Part shown: piece after piece, positions 52,419 to 60,707 of the stretch | Numbering within the stretch: position 1 is the first letter of the stretch | How the letters are laid out: each line of letters opens with the position of its first letter | Notes under the pieces: model-generated | The model's input: the letters and a program-made list of their open reading frames with translations, nothing else | Databases searched by the model: none | What the model was told of the DNA's origin: nothing | NCBI GenBank assembly: GCA_934643825.1 | Contig: CAKUCW010000002.1 | Coordinates: forward strand, 1 to 64,000 | DNA: 64,000 bases | Direction of reading: 5' to 3' | From: an uncultured Clostridia bacterium | GTDB taxonomy: Bacteria > Bacillota > Clostridia > Christensenellales > Aristaeellaceae | Translations under genes and position numbers: made by a program

Positions 52419-53894
52419 ATGATCGAGCGTATTGACCGTAAGCGTCAGGTGTTGACCTATGTCGCCAAGTATTGCTTTGAAGGCACGCTGGATGAGCATA
52501 AGGATCATATCCCGCTGGAGCTCGTTCCGCACGGCAGTCAGGCGACGCAGCGCTGCTGTGTCTACCGCGAGCGCGAGGTGCTGCGCAACCGCGTGGACTG
52601 GGCATGCGGACGGGCATCCGTATATGACGGACAGCAGTACACCCGCACATATGAGCCGGTTGCCGTCATGAACAGCGCGTGCGAAGGCTGTCCGCTCCAG
52701 CGCTATACCGTAACCAGCAACTGCCAGCACTGCATGGCGCAGCGCTGCATGCAGGCGTGCCGCTTCGGCGCGATCACCATGACCCATCAGGGCGCGATCA
52801 TCGATCCGGATAAGTGCCGTGAATGTGGCATGTGTGCGCAGGCGTGCCCGTATAACGCGATTGCCGATGCACGCCGTCCCTGCGTGCGTTCCTGCCCGGT
52901 GGACGCGATATCGGTCGATAAGAAGAACCGCCGCGCTTCCATCGATTATTCCAAGTGCATTTCCTGCGGCAGATGCACCGTGGCGTGCCCGTTCTCCGCG
53001 ATTTCCGATGTATCCATGATTACGGACGTCATCGGCGCGATTCGCGACGAGAGCAAAGAGGTCTACGCCTGCTTCGCTCCTTCGATCGAAGGACAGTTCG
53101 GCGGCGTCAGCGTCGGCGAAATGATCAAGGCGTTGCAGCAGCTGGGCTTTACGGATGCGCTGGAGGTTTCGCTGGGCGCGGATGCGACGGCGTATTACGA
53201 GGCGCAGGAAGCCAAGGAAGTTGCCCGCGAAGGCGGTCATATGACGACGAGCTGCTGCCCGGCGTTCTATAACATGGTTGCCAAGCATTATCCGATGCTG
53301 CTGGACAAGGTCAGCCACACGGTTTCCCCGATGGTTGCGACGGCGCGATTCATCAAGAAACAGCATCCGGACGCGGTCGTCGTCTTCATCGGACCGTGCA
53401 TCGCCAAAAAGAGCGAGGTCAAGCGCTATAAGGACGCGGGCGAGATCGGCGCGGATTATGTGCTGACGTTTGAAGAGCTTAACGCGATGTTTGCCGCGAA
53501 AAATGTGGATCCGGAAGCGATGGCGGCGACCGGCGTGCAGCAGGGCAGCAAATTCGGCAAGAACTTCGCCGCGGCAGGCGGCGTTTCCGCGGCTGTTCAG
53601 GAAGTGCTTGCGGAAGAAAAATTCGATCTGCCGGTCAGCTGTCTGAAGTGCGCCAGCGCGGAGGAATGCAAGAAGGCGCTGCTGCTGCTGCGCGTGGGCA
53701 AGCTGAACGAAACGATGATCGAGGGCATGGTCTGCGAGGGCGGCTGCATCAACGGTCCTGCGAAGATTACCGATGTGCGCGAGAGCATGGGCATGCGCAA
53801 GCAGCTGATGCTCAGCGCGGATGACCGCAATATTGCCGAAAACCTCAAGATGAATGACTTTGTGGATATCGACATGAAGGACGGAAGAAAGTAA
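52419..53894 (+). CDS. monomeric [FeFe]-hydrogenase, group-B-like
   Basis: The 491-residue protein has ferredoxin-like cysteine clusters (about 102-114, 133-143, 155-159 and 180-190) and an H-cluster domain (about 210-460). L1 is TSCCP (277-281), L2 is GPCIAKKSE (325-333, Gly in place of the usual Met) and L3 is EGMVCEGGCINGP (435-447). The L2 change and Cys-rich N-terminus resemble group B enzymes of Clostridia, not the standard group A. All H-cluster cysteines are kept, so catalysis of H2 turnover is plausible. No hydEFG maturases lie in the window. AGGGAGGAA precedes the ATG. Confidence 0.88.
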   Translation: MIERIDRKRQVLTYVAKYCFEGTLDEHKDHIPLELVPHGSQATQRCCVYREREVLRNRVDWACGRASVYDGQQYTRTYEPVAVMNSACEGCPLQRYTVTSNCQHCMAQRCMQACRFGAITMTHQGAIIDPDKCRECGMCAQACPYNAIADARRPCVRSCPVDAISVDKKNRRASIDYSKCISCGRCTVACPFSAISDVSMITDVIGAIRDESKEVYACFAPSIEGQFGGVSVGEMIKALQQLGFTDALEVSLGADATAYYEAQEAKEVAREGGHMTTSCCPAFYNMVAKHYPMLLDKVSHTVSPMVATARFIKKQHPDAVVVFIGPCIAKKSEVKRYKDAGEIGADYVLTFEELNAMFAAKNVDPEAMAATGVQQGSKFGKNFAAAGGVSAAVQEVLAEEKFDLPVSCLKCASAEECKKALLLLRVGKLNETMIEGMVCEGGCINGPAKITDVRESMGMRKQLMLSADDRNIAENLKMNDFVDIDMKDGRK

Positions 53895-53903
53895 GTCAGA
53901 CCA

Positions 53904-54104
53904 GCGGGGCTGTCAAGCTAACAACACCGATATTTCAAGAAAAAACGAAGTATTTGTGCCCGAAGGTTTCCAAAGGGCGATGCGCCAAACGGGCGCCGTA
54001 AACGCTCGGAAAGCCCTTTGGTGGGGCGATGGGGCAAAGCCCCATATCCCCAAATGCCTAGATATTTGTTTCTTGAAATGTTCGGGTTAATCTTGGCAGT
54101 CCCG
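53904..54104. mobile_element. MITE-like inverted-repeat element, copy 2
   Basis: This 201-base copy of the 19638 element has left end GCGGGGCTGTCAAGC and right end TTGGCAGTCCCG. Shared inner segments are GATATTTCAAG, AAGTATTTGTGCCCGAAGG and GATGGGGCAAAGCCCCATAT. It carries about 26 extra bases (TGCGCCAAACGGGCGCC region). End-stem bases differ from copy 1 on both sides in a way that keeps pairing. It lies between the hydrogenase and a membrane protein gene. Confidence 0.65.
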
Positions 54105-54186
54105 TTGTTTCAGGCAATCCGCCATGCAGGGGGAGCTGCCTCCGCAATGATTGAGCTGGACTCGTGAATAGAAGCAAGGAAAAGAT

Positions 54187-55665
54187 ATGAAAAACCTCAA
54201 ACGTGTACTGCCGGTTTTGGGCATCGTCCTTTGGGCGCTGCTGCTTCTGCCCTTTTTGCTGGGCGCACCGGCGGCACATCCGGCAACGGATGATTTCACC
54301 TTCGCTGCCTATACGCACCCGACGTGGATACAAACCGGGAGCATCCTCCATGTGCTGAAGGATGCGCTCAGCTATGCGCTGCGGACATGGCGGGATTGGC
54401 AGGGAACGGTGACGGGCGTCATCATCATGACGCTCAACCCCGCCGTGTTCTCCATAGACGGCTATGGCTGGCACGCCGTCATCCTGCTGGCGCTTTGTCT
54501 GCTGGCGACGGGCGTCTTTCTGCGGCATTTTCTGGAAAACCGTCTGGGTATCTCAAAGCGCATGACGCTTGCGGCGTTCCTGTGCCTGTCGGCGGTGCAG
54601 TTCCTGTTTTTGCCGGATATTGTGGAAGGCGTGTACTGGTTTAACGGCGCATGGTTCTATATGGGAGCGCAGGCTGCGGCGCTGCTGACACTGACGCTGG
54701 CGGACAAAGTCTGCGAACGCGGCGCGGCGGGGGCAAAAGCCGTTTTGTGTGCGGCGCTGTGCTGGGTGCTGCTCTTTGCGCTCGGCATGGACAACTATAT
54801 CACGGCGATGATGACCGCGGCGGCTTTGCTGATGATGGCGCTTGAACGCGCATGGGCAGCAAGGCAAACGGGCGAGATCAAGCCGGCAGTCCGCACGGCG
54901 CTGATGCTGATTCCCATCGGTATGGGGCTTCTGCTTGCGGTTGCCGCGCCCGGCAATCAGGTGCGCATGGCGACGGACGGTGCGCATCAGAGCGGCATGG
55001 GCTGGCTGATTGCCTCGATCCTTTGGACGATGCGCGACGCGGTGAAATTCATCCTGCGCTTTTTGCTGAAAACGCCGCTGCTGGCGCTGCTCCTGCTTGC
55101 GGCGCCGACGCTTTGCGCTCAGCTGAACGCAAAGCACGAGAAGGGCGCGACATGCCCGCCGATTGGGGCGGTGTGGCTCGGGCTGTATCTCATTCTCTGC
55201 GCCATGATCATCCCGCATATGTATTCATCGGGATACGCGGGTTCCGGACGCGTGGTCAATATGTATCACTGCTATGTGCTGCTTGCGATGCCGATTGCCC
55301 TTGCGATGAGCCTGGCGCGGATGAAGGAAAAGAAGCGCGACGCGCTGGCAAGCAGACGCGGGAGAGCGTTTTGCTACGCGCTTGCCGCGGCGGCGTTTGC
55401 GCTGTGCATCGCGGGCGGACAGCTCGGCAATTATCATAAGCTCGTCAGCGACCAGCTTGACGGCACGCAGAAGGCGTATATCGCGCAGTTTAAGCATGAA
55501 TACGCGCTCTGCGAGGCGGCAGGCGCGGAGGACGACGTGCTTTTGCCCGCATGGACGGTGCAGACCGTGACGGGAAAGCCGACGGCTTACGAAGATCCGG
55601 GGATTTGGACGAACGAATCCATGGCGCAGTATTTTGGCGTGAAGAGCGTTCGCGTGGCAAAGTAA
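54187..55665 (+). CDS. polytopic membrane protein (DUF6056-like)
   Basis: The 492-residue protein has about ten to eleven membrane helices. The first extracytoplasmic loop has an aspartate pair (ATDDFTFAAYTH, about 33-44) and an aromatic segment follows (EGVYWFNGAWFYMGAQ). This layout resembles DUF6056 proteins, which look like GT-C type glycosyltransferases using lipid-linked sugars, but catalytic activity is not shown. The start has AAGGAAAAG upstream. Confidence 0.65.
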   Translation: MKNLKRVLPVLGIVLWALLLLPFLLGAPAAHPATDDFTFAAYTHPTWIQTGSILHVLKDALSYALRTWRDWQGTVTGVIIMTLNPAVFSIDGYGWHAVILLALCLLATGVFLRHFLENRLGISKRMTLAAFLCLSAVQFLFLPDIVEGVYWFNGAWFYMGAQAAALLTLTLADKVCERGAAGAKAVLCAALCWVLLFALGMDNYITAMMTAAALLMMALERAWAARQTGEIKPAVRTALMLIPIGMGLLLAVAAPGNQVRMATDGAHQSGMGWLIASILWTMRDAVKFILRFLLKTPLLALLLLAAPTLCAQLNAKHEKGATCPPIGAVWLGLYLILCAMIIPHMYSSGYAGSGRVVNMYHCYVLLAMPIALAMSLARMKEKKRDALASRRGRAFCYALAAAAFALCIAGGQLGNYHKLVSDQLDGTQKAYIAQFKHEYALCEAAGAEDDVLLPAWTVQTVTGKPTAYEDPGIWTNESMAQYFGVKSVRVAK

Positions 55666-55777
55666 AACCGCCATTTTCCGGACGGGGAGAAGCGCCCCAA
55701 CGGGAAAGAAGCATCCGTCCCCACAAACGGCAGCTGACGTCATATCGGCGCTTATGGTTTAAAGAGGAGGAAAAATC

Positions 55778-56257
55778 ATGGTTCAACTGAAGAAGATCGA
55801 TCGGGAGAATATATGGGATGTGGCGCGGCTGAAGGTGAAGCGTGCGCAGACGAATTATGTTTCTTCCAATGTAGAGAGCATTTTGGAGGCGTTTGCAACC
55901 CGTGAATCCGGCGGCGTGGCGCTGCCGTTCGCGCTGTACGATGGCGTGGCGCTGGTCGGCTTTGCCCTGATTGGCTATGGCGACCTGCCCGGAGAGGATA
56001 ACCCGGCGATTTCCAAGGACAACTACTGCCTGTGGCGGCTGATGATCGACGAAAGATGGCAGGAGCGCGGCTATGGTAAGCAGGCGATCGAGAGCATTCT
56101 GAACTATGTCCGCCAAAAGCCCTGCGGCGAAGCGGAATACTGCTGGCTTTCCTATGATTCGGAAAACCTGAGGGGCAAGAAGCTCTTCAATCGATTTGGG
56201 TTTGAAGAAACCGGCGATATGGACGGCGGCGAGGCAATCGCGGCGCTGAAACTGTGA
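55778..56257 (+). CDS. GNAT family N-acetyltransferase
   Basis: The 159-residue protein has the GNAT fold: central strands LWRLMIDERWQERGYGKQAI with the acetyl-CoA binding R/Q-x-x-G-x-G/A-like loop, then YDSENLRGKKLFNRFGFEET, typical of the C-terminal strands. The acceptor is unknown. GAGGAGGAAAAATC precedes the ATG. Its stop lies 11 bases before the start of the deacetylase gene, so the two are co-transcribed. Confidence 0.88.
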   Translation: MVQLKKIDRENIWDVARLKVKRAQTNYVSSNVESILEAFATRESGGVALPFALYDGVALVGFALIGYGDLPGEDNPAISKDNYCLWRLMIDERWQERGYGKQAIESILNYVRQKPCGEAEYCWLSYDSENLRGKKLFNRFGFEETGDMDGGEAIAALKL

Positions 56258-56268
56258 GGGGCAAACGG

Positions 56269-57444
56269 ATGAAGATGAGCTGCAAAGGGTTTGCGGCGCT
56301 TTTGCTGCTGCTTTTGCTGCCGATGAGCGCATCGGCGCTGGAGGCAAAGGAGCTGACGGGGGAATGCGGCATCACATCCCCGAACCAGAGAACGGTTTCC
56401 GTTCACGACGGCGACTATACGACGGCGTGGCGCAGCGAGCGGCAGAGAAAGCCCTATCTCGAATTCAGTCTTCCGGAAGGAAAGAACGCGCAGTATCTGT
56501 ATATCTGCTTTGCCGATATGCCGGATTCGTGGGCGATTGAAGAGAGGACGGACGGCAAGTGGCAGACGGTTGTCAAGGGCAGCCGGGAGTATGACCATGC
56601 GCTGGTTGAGATCGGCGGAAAGTCGCATTTTCGTCTGGTTGAGGATTCGGGCGTCACGACGCGGCTGAAGATCAACGAGGTCTTTGTATTCGGCGAGGGA
56701 GAGCTTCCGGACTGGGTGCAGCGATGGGAGCCGACGCCGGAAAAGGCGGATCTGCTGGTTTTGGCGGCGCATCCGGATGATGAGCTGATTTTCTTTGGCG
56801 GCACGATTCCGACCTATGCAGCCGAGAGGAAGAAGAACGTTGTCGTGGCATACATGACCTACGCGAATGTGGCACGCAAGAGCGAGCTGCTCAACGGGCT
56901 TTGGCATATGGGGCTGCGGACGTATCCCGTGATCGGGAACTTCGGCGATTCGTATACCCAGAAGATGAACGAGATGTATGACGCGTGGAAAAAGGAAAAA
57001 GTCCGCAAATACGTCATGGGTCTGGTTCGCCGATATAAGCCGGAGGTCATGGTGACGCATGATGTCGGCGGGGAGTATGGGCACGGTGCGCACAAGGTCT
57101 GCGCGGATGTTGCGAAATACTGCGTTGAAAACAGCGCGGATGCGTCCGTCCTGCCGGAGCTGGCTAAAAAATACGGAACGTGGTCGGTCAAGAAGCTTTA
57201 TCTGCACATGGGCGAGGAGAACAACACGTTCATGGATTGGAACGTGCCGCTCGAGTCCATGGGCGGAAAGACGAGCGAACAGCTTGCCCAGGAAGCCTTC
57301 CTGCTGCATGTGACCCAGCAGAAGACGGAATACGTTGTGACGGACGAAGGAAAAACGGGCAACGCGAGGTTTACGCTTGTCCATTCGGAGGTCGGAAGCG
57401 ATGTGGTCGGCGGGGATTTCTTTGAAAATATCCCGGCAGGCTGA
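56269..57444 (+). CDS. secreted PIG-L/LmbE deacetylase with N-terminal discoidin-like domain
   Basis: The 391-residue protein has a signal peptide (about 1-24, LLLLLLLPMSASALEA), a discoidin-like beta domain (about 30-145; HDGDYTTAWRSER, PYLEFSLPEG) and a PIG-L deacetylase domain (about 160-385). HPDDE (about 169-173) and the later histidine in HDVGGEYGHGAHKVC are zinc ligands. It should deacetylate N-acetyl sugars outside the cell, possibly surface glycans. The start at 56269 follows GAGGGG; a GTG at 56254 is less suitable. Confidence 0.88.
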   Translation: MKMSCKGFAALLLLLLLPMSASALEAKELTGECGITSPNQRTVSVHDGDYTTAWRSERQRKPYLEFSLPEGKNAQYLYICFADMPDSWAIEERTDGKWQTVVKGSREYDHALVEIGGKSHFRLVEDSGVTTRLKINEVFVFGEGELPDWVQRWEPTPEKADLLVLAAHPDDELIFFGGTIPTYAAERKKNVVVAYMTYANVARKSELLNGLWHMGLRTYPVIGNFGDSYTQKMNEMYDAWKKEKVRKYVMGLVRRYKPEVMVTHDVGGEYGHGAHKVCADVAKYCVENSADASVLPELAKKYGTWSVKKLYLHMGEENNTFMDWNVPLESMGGKTSEQLAQEAFLLHVTQQKTEYVVTDEGKTGNARFTLVHSEVGSDVVGGDFFENIPAG

Positions 57445-57600
57445 GCCTGCTTTCACTTCCGCCGAAGGTTTGCAAGCCATGGAAATTTTACACACGCGAG
57501 CGATTTTATGCAATACTCCATACGTTAAAGGGGCTGAGCCTGCTTTCACCTCTGCCAAAGGTTTGCAAGCAGCGAAAGTTTTGCGCGTATGAGCGACATG
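57437..57600. repeat. repeat family C, two tandem units
   Basis: Units start GGCTGAGCCTGCTTTCAC at about 57438 and 57531. Each continues TCCGCCGAAGGTTTGCAAGC (or TCTGCCAAAGG) and then AAATTTTACACACGCGAGCG or its variant. It begins at the end of the deacetylase gene, just as the 33056 block begins at the end of the desulfurase gene. Confidence 0.7.
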
Positions 57601-57625
57601 AGTTCAATGGACAGGAAGAAAAAGA

Positions 57626-57672
57626 ACCAGAGCAGCCGAAAGGGAAAAACGGCTGCTCTGGTTCTTTTGTTA
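57626..57672. terminator. strong bidirectional terminator
   Basis: AAAGAACCAGAGCAGCCG and CGGCTGCTCTGGTTCTTT form an 18-pair perfect stem with T-runs on both strands. It serves the converging deacetylase operon (plus) and PNPOx-like gene (minus). Confidence 0.93.
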
Positions 57673-57726
57673 TAGGGGATAGGAGAAAGGAGGAAATGGT
57701 CGGGGGAGAGGGCGACGCCTCAAGGG

Positions 57727-58212
57727 TTACCTGTGGTCGTAAGGCTTGAACTCGACGCTCTGCTTGTCAAAGTCGATGAAGAGCTGGTAGGCGTAGTTGT
57801 CGAGGCTCGTATCCCAAATTTCGACAAACTTGGGCGTAACCTCGATGAGAATCTCCGTATCCTCGTGGGAATACTTGTTGTAGCTTCCCCAAAGGTGCTT
57901 TTTGTACAGGGTTTCAAAGCGGCGTCCCGGCTCATCGACGACGAGTCCCTTGTTCAGCGCGACGCCCTCGATCTGCACGCCGCTCCAGCAGAGCGCGACG
58001 TTCGGGTTTTCAAAAAGCTGCTGGGTCTTGCGGAAATTCTTGTCGGTCTTGAAATAGACCTTGTTGTCGTAGAAAAGACAGCTGACGTTGCGCACCATGA
58101 CGTGCGTGCCGACGGCGCTGGCAAGCGCCATGATCTTGCTGTCGCCGAGCTTTTCAAACATCAGGGCGACGGCTTGCTCGAAGGTGAGGTTTTGTTCTTT
58201 GCTGAATTGCAT
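57727..58212 (-). CDS. pyridoxamine 5'-phosphate oxidase family protein
   Basis: The 161-residue split-barrel flavoprotein-like protein has SKIMALASAVGTHVMVRNVSC and DNKVYFKTDKNFRKTQQL, typical of the PNPOx-like family that binds FMN or F420. It is unlikely to be the vitamin B6 enzyme itself. Proximity to a riboflavin importer under FMN control is suggestive of flavin use. AAAGGAG precedes the ATG at 58212. Confidence 0.85.
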   Translation of the reverse strand: MQFSKEQNLTFEQAVALMFEKLGDSKIMALASAVGTHVMVRNVSCLFYDNKVYFKTDKNFRKTQQLFENPNVALCWSGVQIEGVALNKGLVVDEPGRRFETLYKKHLWGSYNKYSHEDTEILIEVTPKFVEIWDTSLDNYAYQLFIDFDKQSVEFKPYDHR

Positions 58213-58249
58213 GGGTTTAGCTCCTTTGCTATTAATTCTTAAAACTTGC

Positions 58250-58460
58250 ACGGAACGCAAGCATTTTTTGATTTCGGCTATGCTGAATCCCGCATTGCGG
58301 GAACACAGCGCCGATTCTGACGGATTTTATGTCCCTCTGTTCTTTCCCTGATTCTCGACAGCTTGAAGTAATCGATTATCCATTTATCGCTTTGCGATAA
58401 ATGCAGGAAAGGGTGCAGGGAACGAGGTTCCCTGCCGGGGTTTGGGGCAGAGCCCCAAGC
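58250..58460. repeat. repeat family A/B composite
   Basis: A B module (58252-58315; GGAACGCAAGCATTTTTTGA, TGAATCCCGCATTGCGGG) precedes the palindrome ATTTATCGCTTTGCGATAAAT (58381-58401) and an A module with GGGAACGAGGTTCCC and GGGGCAGAGCCCC. The block ends at the ribU stop codon. Confidence 0.7.
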
Positions 58461-58461
58461 G

Positions 58462-59067
58462 TTACCCGTTTTGAGCGAACTTCTTGAGCGGAACGCTGAT
58501 TTTCTTGTACAGCAGCATGGCGAGAATCGAGGTCACGCTGAAGGAAATGATGTTGAACGGAATGATGGAGAACGCAACCATCGTCGGGACGTTCGTGATC
58601 CACGGGTTGACGGCGGTGCACATGCTCACGATGGACGCCCAGTCCATGCCGTAGAGCGTCATATATGCCGGGAAGATGAGGAATACGTTGGTCAGCACGG
58701 CGACGATTACACCGCAGATGCTGCCGATGACCAAGCCGACGGCAGCGCCTTTCTTCGTCCGATGCTTGCGATAGTAAAGGACGGCGGGAAGCGTGTACGC
58801 CGTGCAGAGCAGGAATTTCTGGATTTCGCCGGTAAACATCGACGACGTTCCCTTGAACACCAGCTTGAGCAGCACCTTGACCGCGATGATTTCCACCGCG
58901 CCGACAGGCCCGAGAATGAATCCGCCGATGAGATCCGGCAGACCGGACAGATCAAAATCGGCAAACGGAGACAGCACGGGTACGGAGAAGCTGAAATACA
59001 TCAGCACGAAGGATACGGCGCCCATCATGGCGGCGAGGGTCAGGCGGCGGGTTTTGTTGCGGGTCAT
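58462..59067 (-). CDS. ribU: riboflavin ECF transporter substrate-binding subunit
   Basis: The 201-residue membrane protein has six helices and the RibU-type opening (TLAAMMGAVSFVLMYFSF with DLSGLPDLIGGFILGP). It captures riboflavin or FMN and works with a shared EcfA-A'-T module encoded elsewhere. The FMN riboswitch and terminator in its leader confirm the substrate. AAGGAGG precedes the ATG at 59067. Confidence 0.95.
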   Translation of the reverse strand: MTRNKTRRLTLAAMMGAVSFVLMYFSFSVPVLSPFADFDLSGLPDLIGGFILGPVGAVEIIAVKVLLKLVFKGTSSMFTGEIQKFLLCTAYTLPAVLYYRKHRTKKGAAVGLVIGSICGVIVAVLTNVFLIFPAYMTLYGMDWASIVSMCTAVNPWITNVPTMVAFSIIPFNIISFSVTSILAMLLYKKISVPLKKFAQNG

Positions 59068-59088
59068 GGCAAAGACCTCCTTCAAAGT

Positions 59089-59128
59089 AAAAAAATCCCG
59101 AAGCCAAAGAAGAAATCGGCCTCGGGAA
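59089..59128 (-). terminator. riboswitch-controlled intrinsic terminator
   Basis: On the minus strand TCCCGAGGCC and GGCTTCGGGA form a stem followed by TTTTTTT, between the FMN aptamer and the ribU start. It is the expression platform that stops transcription when FMN is bound. Confidence 0.88.
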
Positions 59129-59190
59129 ATCCAACTTTGTTATGCTGAAGGCAAATGCCCAAAAACGCACGAAAGAAGGATAACATAATC

Positions 59191-59310
59191 GTCTTTTCCC
59201 ATCCGGACTGTAACCGTCGGTTCTGGAATCGCACCAGATCGGCTCCCGAAAAACATCGGGAGTTCATGGACTATACCATCGGTAGGGAGTTTCACCCTGC
59301 CCCAAAGACC
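59191..59310 (-). promoter_or_regulatory. FMN riboswitch (RFN element)
   Basis: Read on the minus strand the 120-base aptamer has all conserved blocks: GGGGCAGGGTGAAACTCCCT, ACCGATGGTATAGTCC, GATCTGGTGCGATTCCAGA, ACCGACGGTTACAGTCCG and GATGGGA, closed by GGTCTTT with AAAGAC. A peripheral stem (AACTCCCGATG/CGGGAG) is variable. It binds FMN and represses ribU by the terminator downstream. Confidence 0.96.
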
Positions 59311-59333
59311 ATTCAGTTTTGAACTTCGTCTAT

Positions 59334-59362
59334 ACTGTACGCCCCTGTGAACCATTTGTCAA
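59334..59362 (-). promoter_or_regulatory. promoter of the ribU riboswitch transcript
   Basis: On the minus strand TTGACA (59362-59357) and TACAGT (59339-59334) are spaced by 17 bases; transcription would begin about 17 bases before the aptamer. Confidence 0.65.
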
Positions 59363-59530
59363 GCGGAAATTTTGGAAGGATGCGGCAGAATGGACGGGTA
59401 TGATTAAGAAGGAACTATTTTACCGCGAAAAATGAGATGCGCGTTTTTTACTGAAAAAGCTTCGCTCAAACAGCTGCCCGGCATGCCTGTACCCCAAAGC
59501 GGGAAAGGCAGGCGGGCGTCAAAACCGCTT

Positions 59531-60403
59531 TTACCAGGCGATGACCTCATGCCCGGTTTCGGTGACCAGCACCTGAATCTCCCACTGGGCAGAGGGCATG
59601 CCGTCCTCGGTGTAGATCGTCCAGTCGTTGTCGGCGTCCACATAAATGTCATCCGTGCCCATGTTGATCATCGGCTCGATGGTGAACATCATGCCCGGCG
59701 CCATGACCATTTCCTGCCCGCGCTTGGTTACATAGCTGACCCACGGCTCCTCATGGAATTTGACGCCGACGCCGTGACCGCCGACATCGCGGACGACGCT
59801 GTAACCGTTCTTTTTCGCCAGATCGTGGACAGCCTGACCCATGTCGCCCAGATAGCCCCACGGCTTGACCTGCTCCAGACCCGCCTTGACGCACTCGAGC
59901 GTGACCTCGACGAGCTTCTTCTTTTCGGGCGTGGTTTCGCCGATGATGAACATGCGGGAAGAGTCGGAATAGTAGCCCTTATAGATCGTGGAGCAATCGA
60001 CATTGATGATGTCGCCGGTGCAAAGCACGTCGTCCTCGGAGGGAATGCCGTGGCAGACCTGATCGTTGATCGAGGTGCAGACGCTCTTGGGGAAGCCCTC
60101 GTAATGCAGCGGGGCGGGGATGCCGCCGCGGGCGACGGTCTGCTCGTAAACCCAGCGGTCGATCTCCTCGGTGGTGATGCCTGCGCGGATATGCTCGGCG
60201 ACATAATCCAGCACGGCGACGTTGATTTTTGCGCTCTCGCGGATGCCCGCAATCTGCGCTTCGTTTTTGATCATGTCATGGGTCGGAACGGTTGCGCCCT
60301 GTCGGCGCATCTCGTCGAGCTTTTCGTCAAAGTTATAATGACAGCTCTTGTATTTTTTGCCGCTCCCGCACCAGCAGGGCGAATTGCGATCCAGTTTATG
60401 CAT
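59531..60403 (-). CDS. map: methionine aminopeptidase with N-terminal SEC-C zinc motif
   Basis: The 290-residue enzyme removes initiator methionine. The N-terminal SEC-C motif (SPCWCGSGKKYKSCH, about 8-22) is followed by the pita-bread catalytic domain (about 40-288). Metal ligands appear in INVDCSTIYKGYYSDSSRMF, GGHGVGVKFHEEPW and FTIEPMINMG. SEC-C-bearing type I enzymes are common in Clostridia. Its leader contains TACAAT (60464-60459, minus) as a possible -10. Confidence 0.95.
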   Translation of the reverse strand: MHKLDRNSPCWCGSGKKYKSCHYNFDEKLDEMRRQGATVPTHDMIKNEAQIAGIRESAKINVAVLDYVAEHIRAGITTEEIDRWVYEQTVARGGIPAPLHYEGFPKSVCTSINDQVCHGIPSEDDVLCTGDIINVDCSTIYKGYYSDSSRMFIIGETTPEKKKLVEVTLECVKAGLEQVKPWGYLGDMGQAVHDLAKKNGYSVVRDVGGHGVGVKFHEEPWVSYVTKRGQEMVMAPGMMFTIEPMINMGTDDIYVDADNDWTIYTEDGMPSAQWEIQVLVTETGHEVIAW

Positions 60404-60707
60404 GGGAAAGCCCCCTTCATTCGGTTTAATCTGGGTTTGTTTTGTTTATTCAGCGTCTATTGTATCACGTTCGCACGCGGCAGAAAAGGGGAGAAATCAA
60501 ATGTTTGAAAAAACTAACGCGGGTTCGGCGCGTTTGCCGCTTTTCTTTTTGTATAGCTGGTCAAACCTGCGGCAATGTGGTATACTGATGCCGACACGAT
60601 TTGCGGCGAACGAAAAAAATATTTGAGAAAAAATGGAACAAGGACGCGGGCTCGTTCGTCTTATATACACAGGACAAGAGGGTTGGTGAATCAAAGTGAG
60701 GAAAAAC
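60404..60707. other. divergent intergenic region map / SH3-repeat gene
   Basis: This AT-rich 304-base gap holds a possible -10 for map (TACAAT on the minus strand) and TATACT at 60581-60586 facing the SH3 gene with a weak -35 (TGGTCA, 60558-60563). No terminator, repeat of families A-D or gene was seen, which is unusual for a gap of this size here. Confidence 0.4.
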
